DNA from: Wuchereria bancrofti
Lineage: Eukaryota; Nematoda; Chromadorea; Rhabditida; Onchocercidae
Direction of reading: 5' to 3'
Length of the DNA: 64,000 nt
NCBI GenBank assembly: GCA_005281725.1
Contig: SSBO01000007.1
Coordinates: forward strand, 3,044,402 to 3,108,401
Shown piece after piece: positions 25,201 to 37,760 of this stretch; the first letter of the stretch is position 1; the number at the start of each line of letters is the position of its first letter. Position numbers and translations under genes: made by a program. The notes beneath the pieces are model-generated. The model ran no database searches. It saw only the letters and a list, made by a program, of their open reading frames with translations, and had not been told where the DNA came from.

Positions 25201-27769
25201 AATGAATTTTTTTGATGCATGCAGTGCAAAGACTCAAGAAAATGGATCTGAAAAGCATTGCGGTTGTATAACATTGTATTAAAATTTAACTTCAGTTTAA
25301 AATTCTTTTTAATGAATTTGATAGTTACGAATTAGTTTGGAAATCGCTTCAGCAATATCTTCAATGAGACAAATGCCATTGCACAGCAAGTTTGGCTCTT
25401 CCAGCGTTACGAACAAGTTATGGAATACGAAAATACACCTTTTTTTCCGCCGCCTTTTACACCAATATCGCACCTGATGATCTTGTTTAAATATTTCTGG
25501 AAGGTTAGAAAAATACTCATCTATTAATTTCAATATAAATCTTACATCTTTTTGAGAACACTACTATCCAGATTCTTTATCTCGTTATATCTGAAAGAAT
25601 AGAAAAAACTATTCTTCAAAATAAAAATTGACAATATCCATATTTTTTTTCTTATGTTTTTTGGTATTATTTCCTCTTGGTTTCAAGCATTCTATTTATA
25701 GTTACACAAAAAGAGTGGACGAGGAAGACAAGGGATTAGCAAACGGGGAGGATTCTTCGATTTTTCAATGAGTAAGTAGCGGAATTTTTTCTGTTTTAAA
25801 AATTGAAAACCTTTTTTCATATAACACTATTTTTTAGAGCTAAGTTTAAGCGATGACGAGTTACGTTTATTACACGATTTTGAAGAAGATTGCATGGATG
25901 ATTTATCGAGGAAGAAGAGTCTTTCGCAACCATTGCAGGTCGATTATGAGTTAAAAACAGCTGCGGAAAGGTAAATTATTTTTTGTTCTTGAATAGAAAA
26001 AGAAATGAGGTGAAATTAACATGAGCTAAACAAAGTTATTTGATACCTTCCTGGTAGCTTCCTATCATCTGTCATATATGGTTTTGTCGGCTTACAATTA
26101 TAACGATAATAATGAGTTAAAGCTTCTGTGGAAGAACCACCAAGCACAAAAATCCTTAAATTTTTAAGAAAATGATAAATAACAAAGATTTCGTGAGGGT
26201 ACATTTCAGAACTGATAGCTTGCAAGCTCAGCTAAATGACATGGTAAATGAAGATTGCAGTATCAAATCATTTCTCCGAGAAATAGAATCGAAACTCTAT
26301 GTCATTGAGACGAATCAACAAGCGATGCTCAAACTATTACAAAGCTCAACTGACAAAGAAGCAAAATATAATAATTTACCAAGTAACACAGAAGCAATTA
26401 GAAGGAAGAATTTAAGCATTATGGGAAAGAAATTTTTAACAGAAAAAAGAGAATCAATTGGAAAGTATGCAAACATTAGTAGCAGTGATGATGAAGAATG
26501 CATGCGCTATATACATAAGCTTCCAGAAGCGCGTAACATCTATCAAATTACGAAGAGGTAAACTAAAAACCATAGGTTATTAGAAATTTGCCTTTTCAAA
26601 TTTCCTAAAATTTTCTGAAAATAGTATCTTTAATGGTCACAACAAGGCAAAACACATCGGTAATTAGTTAATTTGCTCTTAGCACACTATAAGCATGTAA
26701 ACATTATGCATTGCTTTGTAAAATTTAAGAAGATGCGTCGTTTAAAGTCTAGTTTTGGAAATTTGCCCGGATTAAGAAGTTTGAAATATATAAGAGCTAT
26801 TTAATAAATTTGAAAGTAATGCAGTGAGGATCTTTATAGTCATACCAGTACGTTTGTTTTTTAAGGAATTTCACTACAATGTAGACATTTTCAGGTAGTA
26901 AAGAGAAAAGAGTATGAATTAGTTTATTTCTTTAATTTCAGAAGATCATTTCTTCTTCGTGATGAAGTCTACACATCGATAACAGATACAATTGAGACGC
27001 CTAAAGTATTGTACGCTCTAGATGGTCCAGTTCAACGAACCACTTCTCCTAGCATCCGTGCAACACAACTTGATAATATCGCATTCGAAAATTTTGAAAA
27101 GGTAGAGTTTTTTTTTGCATAAAAATTTTAAGGTGATGAATTAAATTTCGTGGATTTTCAAGACAAGAGAAGAGTTTCTTTATCAAATGCAGATATCAAC
27201 GTTCAGATTAGATTAACTGCTGGCTAATCTAATTTTTTTGGAGAAATTATCTGAAAATTTTAGGGAAAATTATTCGAATTATCGTGTGTTTCATTATAGT
27301 CCAGTCCTCTGTAGTAGTATAAATACATCAGCTGATTACAAATCTCCTGGAACACGATGAAAATGCAAAAAAGCCGTTCCATTTTATTTACACAGTACTC
27401 AGCTGTACTACTCGTACAGTATGACTTCCATTAATCTACATAAGTATCTTTTCATATTTCGCTTGCCTTAATTGCCGGCTTTCGCTTGCCTTAATTGAAA
27501 ATTAAGAAGTCCAGCACGTAATGATCTGGTAAATTTTCCTTAGTTGGATTTTGTAAAAACAATTACCTCCTAAGAAATTTTGAATTTGAAACTAATGTGT
27601 TTTAAATTATTCACTTTAGGTTTCTAGCTGTACAATGGGAAGAGAGGTACGAGTACAGCCTTCAACATGGTCCATTACGGATCTTGAGGATATGTGTCGA
27701 GAATCGGCAAACAGCGATACGAATGAAACCGCCATACGTACACCTCCATATATCGAACTTAATGAATGA
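16263..27769 (+). CDS. TRPM-family cation channel (GON-2/GTL-like), no kinase domain
   Basis: This is a plasma-membrane, probably Mg/Ca-permeable channel; nematode relatives GON-2 and GTL-1/2 act in gonad development and in intestinal and excretory magnesium handling. Thirty-one exons give 1504 residues and close exactly in phase. The N-terminal melastatin homology region shows [16 protein letters not shown] sequence ([17 protein letters not shown]), [14 protein letters not shown] and [17 protein letters not shown]. Membrane segments begin near residue 925 (exon 23651-23857). The pore exon (24623-24812) carries [13 protein letters not shown] at about 1116-1128; EVYA is typical of the TRPM6/7 and GON-2/GTL group. 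S6 is [20 protein letters not shown] (25082-25184). The TRP-box region [14 protein letters not shown] and PFFPPPF follows in 25353-25503. A coiled-coil segment lies near 1287-1333. There is no alpha-kinase, as in nematode TRPMs. An in-frame TAA immediately precedes the ATG. Paralogue identity (gon-2 or gtl) is not resolved. Confidence 0.93.
23561..23600. repeat. 21-base tandem duplication in a TRPM intron
   Basis: The 20-base word GCATCGAACTGGACACTCTC is repeated directly after one extra base, differing only at its end. It lies in the intron before the first transmembrane exon and is followed by a run of A. Confidence 0.7.
27456..27497. repeat. Short tandem duplication in the last TRPM intron
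   Basis: TTTCGCTTGCCTTAATTG occurs twice with a 23-base spacing inside the intron before the final TRPM exon. No function is apparent. Confidence 0.6.
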
Positions 27770-27787
27770 TTGGAACATTTTGAATAC

Positions 27788-27793
27788 AATGAA
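27788..27793 (+). terminator. Candidate variant poly(A) signal AATGAA
   Basis: AATGAA, a common nematode variant of AATAAA, lies about 20 bases after the TRPM stop. It would imply a very short 3' UTR. No stronger signal is close by. Confidence 0.3.
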
Positions 27794-28755
27794 TAGGAGA
27801 ATTGCTGTTGTAGACTGACTCATAGTACATTGCTTCTTCATAATTTAGTAATTATGAGTTTCATATGCTACTCCTATAAATTCCACAACATTTCTTTGCA
27901 TCTTAATAAGTGAAGAGAAATATTGCATTATTCCCTCTCGACACCTTCAACAAATCGATATCTTCTATTTCCCTCAAAAAGCCGACAATTGACTTCTGAT
28001 CATTGCTTTTCTCAGCGCATACCGTAGTCCTTATTTTGAACAATGTGGCTAAAAACAACACACAATGTGAAATTTGAAGCTATCGAAACCATTCTCAGAA
28101 CATTTGAAAATTAAGGAAGAACTAAACCTCCTGAAATTGAGGGCAGTAGTATTTAACATTTTCGTAACGTCTGACAGTTAACCTTTTTCGAGTCAGTCTC
28201 TTTCAAAATTCGCAGATTCTAGTCTTCTAGAGTAGGCAGAGTTTATGGGGATGGTCATGACCTACATCACTTGTTTTCTGCAGGGTTTGTTCTATTTTTG
28301 TGATGTCATTTGACCAGTTTTACTATTCTGAAATTATTTAATGACATGTACTCGAAAACCGAGCATTGAATTATTTAATCATAACGGATGTGGAGACAAA
28401 ATATACTGACAAAAAGATACATACTAGCGGGTAGATTAAAACTGGATTACGGTAGTCAGGCTCGCTCGCATCGCCATGTAATTTTATTTCGTGCTGAAAA
28501 TTCTAAATTAGTCTTAACTGTCCATCAAAATTTAATACAGATAGCAGATCCACTCAAAATAATTTCTGGATAGAACAGTGTGAACTTAGTTAAATATTTT
28601 TAATGCTTCAAATAAGGCCGGCAGCGAAAGAACATGAAATATTTTTCCTTATTTGAAACTTATAATCCTTTATTTCTGAAACCACTGATCCATTCGATAT
28701 CTTTATTCCGAAAAAGACCGACTAAAACTTCACTTACGACTGATTGATAACGCTT

Positions 28756-28763
28756 TTACGTCA
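28756..28763. promoter_or_regulatory. ATF/CREB-like word TTACGTCA
   Basis: An 8-base match to the ATF/CREB site family, about 1.1 kb upstream of the next ATG. Such words occur by chance, so this is only suggestive. Confidence 0.25.
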
Positions 28764-29093
28764 TCGACTAGTAGAGTGGATAATGATGAAAACCGGTAAA
28801 AACAAAGTTTCATCCGATGAACCCATAGAAGATCAGAGGTTGTGTTCGTCGTCATTTACAGGGAAATCTTATAGAGTTGGTTTGAGATAAGGAAGTGATA
28901 AGGGACAGAATTGCCTATGTACTGCACACAGATACCGAAAAGAATAAACCAAAAGAAGCCATGGAGAGTGTTTGGTCAAGGAGAGAAGGGTACCGCTGAG
29001 GCCAGCAAGAATCCGAATGAAGGAGCAGATTGGTCTGTACTACTCTTAACTTACCTCTTCTCTCCTCTCGGGATCATGTACGGTACAGACGAG

Positions 29094-29101
29094 TGACGTC
29101 A
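29094..29101. promoter_or_regulatory. Perfect palindromic cAMP-response-element word TGACGTCA
   Basis: The full palindromic CRE consensus lies about 0.8 kb upstream of the start of the Ser/Thr/Pro-rich gene, within a less AT-rich stretch. A second, related word is at 28756-28763. Binding by CREB/ATF factors is inference. Confidence 0.35.
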
Positions 29102-29901
29102 TATGTACCTATTCTCCTGGGGAGCTGTCTTCCCTTGCCCTTACCCGAAAGTGGAGAGCACAGCTTTTCACAGAGTCAGTTCTTCTCAATCCCGATCCAC
29201 TCCTTCCAACAGATAATGCCATTGGCTTTCGCTCCTTCCATATAAGTTGTTCGACTTCTCTTCATAATTATTTGTCGAGTTGACTTCATTTCACTATCTT
29301 CCAGCTAACTAGCATTTTGTCAAACAACGCATAAAATCCAATAAGTTTGAATTTGCAGTGAAGTCATAAGATGCAGCTTTTATGTCATGAGAAATGGGAG
29401 GAAAGGAAATTAACAGTAGGATAACCTAATTTTAGTCCTGACCAAAATTGATTTAAAAGAAAATTTTAAAAAAGGAAAGATTAAAGAATTTGGAAAATAT
29501 TAGGAATTATCATAATAAGTAGAATGAATTTCAGGTTTCATTTGGCGGGCAGTCATTTCAGCATATTAGGATTTTGAAAAATTATATAACGTACAGCATA
29601 AAAGGGTGCATAGAAAGGAATATAGCATTGAAAGACTGTTAAAGGTGTGCTGCGGTGTTGTTATATCAGGGTGCAATATATCGGTAAGCTTTTTTTGTTT
29701 CCTGTTACTAAGCTATTTTCTGCAAATTTGGTTCTAAATTTAAAAACTTGGTTCCAACTACTACAGAAAACAAAATGAAGATTGATGTATTTCCAACATA
29801 TTCCGGAAGTGACTATTAGAGATCAATTATAAGCTTTCTTTTCATGTAATTCCATTCGTTATGTCAGCTTAGTGTTGTCATTTTGCAGAAATAATAAACG
29901 A

Positions 29902-32900
29902 ATGGATACTACAGTTCATACTCCGTTTTGTATACCTCTTAGGCAACGATCGTGTCATGCAGCAGCAAAACCAGGGGTATTCATTTATCTCTCAAATGTG
30001 TAACATCTTGATCATGATGTTCGTTGAATAGACCGTTGATTATACTTCATAAAAGATATCAAGGCGGATGGAATAACTGAATCTTTTTTTAATAAGTATC
30101 AATGAATACATCATCTATAGAAGACTACAAGATTTATAGGATGAAGGAGGGATTCCATCTAGACCTTTGTCATCATCACAGTCTCATTCTTCTCGAGTAG
30201 ACAGTTGGAATGAAGGTTGTATTCGTAGTAGTACTGCGATAGATGTTCCTCCAACAAAAGTGGATACATTTACTACATTTGTATCTGGTAAGTTTAATTT
30301 TTCCCGTTCATTAGTCCACTAAGATAGTCCTTATTTACACTTTTGACGATGAAGATTTAGTAGTTTGCATAAGTATCCTTATTCGGCTTGAAGTGGATAT
30401 CTTTGATATATCAGATATAATTTTTATAAATGCACAGTCTAAAAAGAGGTAAGTTTTGAAGAAAAATTTTTGGTATTTCTGCAAAATTTCGCAGCTTTTG
30501 ATCTTCTTCAAAATCCGACTTCATTTTAAATCACCGCTGCTATTCAGGTGCACTACAGAGAGACAAATCGCAAAATGAAGAGCAAACAAAGTTAGCAAAA
30601 GTTCCAGTATCCGTATCGCAATCGATGGTGATTTCATGCGACAATTCAAAATCATTTGTGCTGAAAAGTATTATTCCTTACGTACAGCAAACGACAACAT
30701 TACCGAAAACGTCGTCTGAACCTGTTCATCCATCAGTACCATCTCCAGCACATTTGATCAGTGGTTCACTGGCTACTAATCAAACTTTATCCCTCCCGCA
30801 ATACACATTTTCGGTTCCGACAACGAATGTAACCAGTGCTATACTACCACACGGTCCATACTATGATCGAGCAACAGATGACAGTTTTTGCAAAAATCAA
30901 GATTCTCTGTTAACAAAGGAAATGCTCCACGAAGGTCATTGCTGTGAAAATGCTCCACGCAGATTAAGACTTAAAACAATGGATGGACCATCTTATGGAT
31001 CACGTTCTAATTACGGACGACCAGGGTGGCAAGATGGTCCGAGACAATCAACATTACCCTATCCTGGTTCCGGAGCATCACGGTTTTATACGAAACCAGC
31101 ACCTTCATTGCCACTTCTTCCACTTGGTCAGGCGTATGGTCGAGCCACATCTCGACGTCTTATATTTAATAATTTTCCTGAATCACATTGGTGGGTTTTC
31201 ATTGATGTGCTCCAAACTTCTTTTGCTTTCTTTAAATCCTCAAAATCTTTAATTCCAGATGTTGGGTGCTAGTCTTGCAGAATTGGTTATTGTGCAAGAT
31301 GTTCATCTTTCTGGTTTCATTTTTTTTCAGCAAAACTTTTCCCTTAATAAGGATCCAAACCTGCTGCTTAAGTTATCTTTCTGTCTTATTTTGGAGAATG
31401 AAAGAAAAGAAAAGGGAAATCTTTTTTCTATATTGCTAGCTATCTTAGTAAATTTTGTTCTTGAAATTACCAGAATTATTGTTATTCTCTTTAAATACTA
31501 CTTATTAAGTTGTGAGACGGAATCATTTTTTGAACCAGATGGATTCAGGAGCAATAAAGAAGGTTGGCCAGAATTTATTTGCACTGTTCAGTTTTTTAAA
31601 TTGTGCTGATCTTCTACAGTTACCTGAAGTTGTGCTTACTAATTTTTCTGTACCTGATTCATTTCCGAACAATGTCAAAGTGACGAAATTACATATCACC
31701 GACGAGAGTTTGAGTAGAAATGTGTTCAGCTCATAGTATTACTTATTATTTGCAATGTTTTCATTCTTGATTGTCCCTTATTTTTAAGAAATTATAATAT
31801 TTACGTTGTACAGGAAATGAACAAGCTTACAACTCGTGCTGTGTGAGAAATGTGCCATCAGTTGCAACCTCATCAATCATGCAGTCAACATATAGTGGTG
31901 CGAACATTACGTATACTGCGGCTGGTACTGCACCACCTCCCAAAACGTATATTTTTATGATCTCTTTTATTCTGTAGAAACTTGTTTGTTTAATTTACTT
32001 TCATTTCCATGAGTTAAGTAATGAAAAGGCAAGCTTTCTATAATAAATGTATTCGAATTAAATTTTGTATTTGCTCAAATTCATCCCCAAATCCCTTTGT
32101 GAGCTTTTTGTTATTCGTCGCTTTCTTTTTGCTCCCATGTTCGTAGGACTGAAGAAGATGGATATCAATTAATATTACTATAATGAATATCCATATTTGA
32201 AAGAAAAAATCTTTTCTCATATCGTTTTACTGAGAAAAGATCTGTGAAAAAAAAAGTGGAACAAGAGGCTTTATCAGATTCGTTTTTCAAAGTAACTTTA
32301 GAATTTCTGTTTTGATTAGAAAATTAAAAATGTTAATATAACTTTCACCACTTCTTTTGCAGTGCCACAGTGCCACACTTTTTGCCGTATAGAATCAGGA
32401 AATTGTAAACTTTGAAAATTTAGATTTAGAGGTGATCCAGACCAAGTTGTTATATGCTCTTCGACAACTAGTGGCAGAACTGTGACCTATCCTTACCCAT
32501 CAAAATCAACATATACATACGCCGAATGTGATAGTGATCGCATAAAGACATCACTAAGAGAAGGAATATGCAAATCTTCAGTGCATAGGTAATTCTGTTG
32601 AATTGTGTTATCTTTCCCTTTTGAATCTTCAAACGTTTGTATGAAAACAGTTGTGGAGTAGTAAGTGTGACAAATAAATTTTGTTCCAAAATGGTTGTAC
32701 GTTTTGAAAGTTCATTTCGTGAAGCTTTGTAAGCTACGACGAGAGATTAATTGTACTTATTTGAGTTTAACGCTCATTAAAACTCATTCAATAAAGCATG
32801 AAATATGTATTTTTTTGTGTTAGACTGCCTGAACAAGGTAATTTCTACCTTATGGTTATGGAAACAATTAGTAAGCTACAGCAACTTACACTCCTCGATT

Positions 32901-32995
32901 TTAATTCTTATTACCATAGCTTTCTTTTAGTAACGGTAAATACAGCAAGAGGACGTACAGCACAAATTTCGCACGTCCTCCAACAACTGCCATTA
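29902..32995 (+). CDS. Unrecognised Ser/Thr/Pro-rich protein, 3' end unresolved
   Basis: I do not recognise this gene. Eight exons chain with consistent phase: 29902-29976, 30140-30287, 30548-31194, 31620-31713, 31814-31946, 32424-32588, 32824-32837 and 32931-32995, giving 447 codons. The product looks disordered, with many Ser, Thr, Pro, Tyr and Gly residues (SSSQSHSSRVDSW, GPSYGSRSNYGRPGW, PAPSLPLLPLGQAYG) and no membrane segment. The ATG lies 13 bases after a TTTTGCAG acceptor, so it may be a trans-spliced first exon; no in-frame stop is present between acceptor and ATG. The last exon ends at a strong gtaagt in phase 0. Of the next acceptors, 33096 meets a stop at once in that phase, while a good Ser-rich frame at 33355-33525 needs phase 1. 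Either a weaker donor at 33001 is used, or the gene continues through a 4.9 kb intron into the gld-2 gene as its N-terminal part. Confidence 0.6.
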
Positions 32996-33354
32996 GTAAG
33001 TTCTCAATGTCGCGTTTAGTTCTAGCTTAAACCTAATCAGTGAATGAAGTTGAACTACTGTTTCCGTTTTTCTCATAAAATACTCTTACTCAGGGAAGAC
33101 GATGAGACCATTACAAATTTTCACATCGAGCATAGAGAAGGGCCGGTTTCAAGAAAATACAAATCAGTGCTAACAACATAATTCTGCTGTTTTCGATGCG
33201 CAACCCAATTTTTTTCTTTTCTTTTGTATTTCTCGGTTATTCGGAACTGCTTATGCTGCAGTTCTTATATCTTTACTGTTTCCATTACGAAATTTGTGGC
33301 ATTCTACAAGAGTAGTGCGAAGGTATCCGGTTGAGTAGCTATAATTTAATTTCA

Positions 33355-33525
33355 GGTCGTTCGTTAGAAAACGAAAGCAATCAGATGACCTATAGCAGTC
33401 AAACAAGTTCAATAGAAGAATACCAACAAAATTTCAGAGAGGACAAAAATATTGGCAAACCAGCAATATCAATGTCAACTTTTCCAAAGTCCTACTTTCT
33501 TTCTTTTAGAAACAAAGACTCTTAG
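33355..33525 (+). CDS. Possible last exon of the Ser/Thr/Pro-rich gene
   Basis: An AATTTCAG acceptor is followed by 57 open codons to a TAG. The peptide is Ser/Gln/Glu-rich (YSSQTSSIEEYQQNF), similar in composition to the gene just upstream. It needs an incoming phase-1 donor; the gttctc at 33001 would supply it, but the much better gtaagt at 32996 would not. Low confidence. Confidence 0.3.
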   Translation, partial: GRSLENESNQMTYSSQTSSIEEYQQNFREDKNIGKPAISMSTFPKSYFLSFRNKDS

Positions 33526-36500
33526 GTTCCAAATCTTACAAGCTAGTTGATGATTGCAGACATCTTAGAATCAGATTCGTAGAAACTAACTGCTTCACAA
33601 TTTGGAAAGTTAAGACCTGGACCAAACTTTGTTGGGATTATTAAAACCCACTTCAACAAAATCCAAATCTATAGATTTTGACCAATAAAAGTGCTTACCC
33701 AGTAAAACAATAAAACTTTAAAATTTATTAGAAACTGAGAGCGAAATTGAACTTGGTGTCTTGAATTACCTAAGAAAAAAGAGGTTCTTTGCGGAGTTAA
33801 AGCTGGAGCGTGTTACTTTAGAAATTTAGAACAGACTGAATAATTTAGGTATTATTTAATAACAAAACTCAAGGTTTATGAAAAAAATGAAAAAAAAACA
33901 TCCACAGTAGTGGACAATAGTCATCTGTAAACCCGCGCAAACTTTATATGAGCTTTGTATACAAATATATGTGAGTGTAGATATGGGATGAGTGAGACGT
34001 TATAAACTTCAATTCGTAGTTTCAGTCTGTGTGTGTCGGCTGTAAAATTTTTGCGAGAAAGGATCTATTGAAAAACATAAGGTAGAGTGCACTGGAAATA
34101 CACGGCAACCAAATGCTGTCTTCATTTTGACGATGTATTGACTGTCGGTATGTATGCTCCGTGTTGTGTAGTTTTCTTTCTTTTCTTTTCTGTTTTTGGA
34201 TTAAGGCAAAAAAAAATTTTCAATTTTTACCTTAATACTTGTTCAAAAAGTATATATATTTTTTCTTTTGAGTACATATCCTTTGTGATTTTCACGTAAA
34301 GGAAATTAAACTGAAAACTGACAGTGCTGACTATATTAGAACTCCAATTATCTATTTACAACCAAATTTACTGTATTGAAAAATTCGTCTATATGAACAT
34401 CGAGCAGAGTTTCTCAACTAAATTTCGCATAAGAAGGGGAAAAAATAGTGATCAGAATCTAAAAAATAGACTATTTAGTAAAGTAGAAATAGAGTAGTTT
34501 AGTGCATTAAACTAGGACTTATAAACGGTTTTGCTATGTCAATTTTTTGGTCTATTACTTAACTCATGATAAATTGAATTTAACAAATCAGATTTGAAGC
34601 AGTTTTTTTTTGTTTTTTAATTTGCTGTTATTTTCGGTAGAGGAAAACAAAACGATATTTATGAATTTCAGTAATTGATTTAAATTACTGATTTATAAAT
34701 TCATGTTTCATTCTACTTTAGAAGAGAGTATTAGAAGAAGTAGCTTGTTGTAGAATGTAGGATTTATGCTTATCCTCATTTCGCATTTAAGTAAGTGTAA
34801 GAAAATACTAACTGCTTTCAACTATGGAAAAACAAACATTAGTTATGTTTTATCTAGCATCTTTCTCGTTGACTGCGGAGCCGAAGAATGTTTGATAGAT
34901 GTGATGTATCTCTTGCTTTCTGTTTTTTTCTTAAGTATCATTTTGTTCAGTACACAATTAGTAGTAGCGTTGCATGTTGATTGAAGTCAGCATTGTACTG
35001 CTTTTTGCATACTTCATTTGTGGCAACGTCATACATGACTTACTGTTAGATATTGTAGAATTGCAGCACAAATTTTCGAGTTTCCGTAAAAAGAAAGGTA
35101 CAAAAAGAATCGTTTTTCCTACTTCCACTTATCCTCCGAATGCCATTTAACGAGGAAATTTTACTAATTGCTGATGTAACAATTCAGATATGTTCATGCA
35201 CATATATTTTGATGATTTTAGGATCATCGTTTATGAGAAAAATAGAAAAGTTCTTGTTAAATTAAGAGGAAAAGGTGAAGAGTGACTAAAATATTTATAA
35301 TTGGTGGTAATGATAATGATTATTAAGTTAAGTGGTGCAGTGGAACTGAAGAAATCTTTCTAATTGTAAAAGATTGCTTTATTTATCGAAGACATCCGTA
35401 ACCCTGCGTCTTTTCATTTTTCTCTACCAAAAAACGGGAAGCGTGTGTTTTTTTATATAAGATTTGCTTCTGATAGTGCTTATCATAGGAAATATTTTAC
35501 TTAGTTTTAACTTTTTGTGGTTAAAAGATAAACTATCAAAGCAGAAGAATTTTTGACATAATTTCAGCATATTTTTTGTTTGTTTCACCTATTTTAAAAA
35601 GGAATTCTCTAAGTTTAAAAAGGTCAACAGTGACAAAAAAATAAAAAATATATTAAGATTGAAAGACAATTCACAAGTCCAAGTCTGGGTTGAAATTGAC
35701 ATGTAACTAAGAAACAGAAGAAAAAAAAAGTTTGAAAGTTCGAACTTATTTTTACACTTTCGAAAGTTTCATAATACAATAACTTAAGGATGGAAATGGT
35801 CCGTCATTTAGACTAAGTAGGTAGGGCTGCGTTTTGAAACTTTAAGCTAGCTCTATTAGAATATCAGATTTTTACCATTAATATTTATAGCTGCCTGGGT
35901 TTTCTGCCAGTGTGATTGCTATTGTGGTTGACGATCTGCGGTGACATTTACAAGCAGGACCTTTAATTATTATTACTACATTGTACCGTTGATAGTTATT
36001 TTTTGTTTGTGATATTTAGTCAAGTTAGATTTATGCGAATTCGATAATACATCCTATATGATCAAAGTAATCAACTACAAAAGCCTTAACGTGATAAGTT
36101 GGCTGACGCATACTAGTGTAAAAATCATGCAAGTGTAGGGATCAAGACAATTCAGTCTGAAAGGAAGTATCCTATAGCGTTGATATATTGGTGTTTATAT
36201 CAGATTAGGGATTGTTTAATTCTTAGAAATTCTGGGTTCTTTTCTAATTCAACCTAGTTTTTATTCTTCCATAGCATACTATTATCTGTCATACTATTAT
36301 TTTTGTTTTTCTAGCATATACAAAATTTCATTATTTTCATTTAGTTCACTGGTGCTCAACTACATAAAACGTTGGAAAGTTTCTCTGTTATGATAAAGTG
36401 AGATTTTTGTTCAATTTGCTGTGAGTGAGAGTATTTTTGTGAGTGCTGTGAAACACTGGTGTGTTTCTGTGACTGGTATTGGTGTCTCTTTTAGGTGTTT

Positions 36501-37750
36501 TGGATTATTTCCAGTTTCTTATTTCATTATTGTCATTCTTTTATTTTATGTTCTTTGACAATAAGCGTAATGACAGAAACTAAATTTTGCTTGCCTGAAT
36601 CTGTACAATTATGTAAGTATGTTTTGGCAGCAATTAAAACTTGGGGTTTCTAAGGCATCGTAGATTCTAATTATTGTAAAGATTTTTCAAAAACATTTTT
36701 AATAGTTCATTTAGCTCATCCAAGCGTTTATTATTGGATGTATAAAAAGCTTTGTCATTTTTTTTGTGATGAGACGATTAAATGAAAAATTATAAAAAAT
36801 AGTTGAGAAAAATAGTTGGAGAAAAGATTAAAAATAGTTAAATGAAAATTGTAGAAAAAATAGTGCGTATAATATATGTAAAAAAGATAGTTTGAGCTAT
36901 ATATAAAATGCTACTGGGATGTTGCTTTTGTCGTGTGCGCACCAATGTGTAAGAGTTATATAATTTGTCGCACGCCAAGCAAAGCTAAACCGAACTTACG
37001 GTGGGTGAAAAGGCTACTTAACAAGTGAGCGAAATCAATTGTTTTTCTTTTCATACATTTTCTTCTGTATTCCAAGTTGATTTTTGATTGTTGACATATA
37101 TCACTCATAGCTGACTTTCATACATGTATCTTCTGCCTGCTGTTTCTGCATCTCATGTTTACTTTTTTCCTTCTCCTGGTACCATTATTTCTGCTGCCCA
37201 TCTCACATCTTTATTCATATGATATGTACACTGAATTTATCTTTACATTTTTTAAAAAAATTAGATAACTTGTCCGTAATTGCGTCCCACTGTGTTTTAC
37301 CTTAGTCTTATCCTTATTACTTCCTCTTGTGATATTTGAATTTTGATTTTTAGTTTATTGCTATCAAAAAGAGCGCTCTATAAGGTACTGAAGTGTCACA
37401 GTTTCACATCATTTGAGAAGCATTCGCGGCGCTGTTATCCTGCTTGTCTAATTTATATTTTATTGTGCATCACTGTAACTGAAATTGAATCTGGACCATG
37501 GAATTATGTTGTTGAAATTTCTGAAAATTTTTTAAGGATAGTTTGGGGGTGATCCTGATATTTCTTTCAAGTCTCGCTTTTTGTCGTCAGAAATTCTGGC
37601 GAAAATATTTCTGCAGAGTTCGAACCTATTCTCTTCAGAACTTTTGATGAAGATATTTTTTTCAAATCTTGCCTGTTCCACCAGAAATTTTAACGGAGAT
37701 ATTTCTGCAAAATCTCTTCTATTATTGTAAGAACTTTAACGAAGATTCTT
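33526..37750. other. Spacer or large intron before gld-2
   Basis: About 4.2 kb, AT-rich, with stops in all frames and only short open stretches (for example 34087-34299, 34766-34984, 37343-37552) without recognisable content. It is either intergenic or, if the upstream Ser-rich exons belong to gld-2, one long intron. The last 200 bases contain a degenerate tandem repeat. Confidence 0.45.
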
Positions 37751-37760
37751 ATGCCAGCAT
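37588..37760 (+). repeat. Degenerate tandem repeat, four units of about 46 bases
   Basis: Four related units start at about 37588, 37636, 37682 and 37727, spaced 48, 46 and 45 bases. Each begins with CAGAA or AAGAA, followed by TTT..ACG-like bases, a GAAGATATTTCT-like core and a T/C-rich end. A weaker fifth unit may precede them. The period is not a multiple of three and stops occur, so the array is probably non-coding. It ends where the candidate gld-2 frame begins. Confidence 0.55.

Larger units (their letters stand above)
27770..29901. other. Intergenic spacer with a less AT-rich, CRE-containing stretch
   Basis: About 2.1 kb with no supported gene; short frames at 28388-28573 and 28911-29245 have no recognisable content. 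The part from about 28900 to 29240 is less AT-rich than its surroundings and is a plausible promoter region for the downstream gene. Confidence 0.45.
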
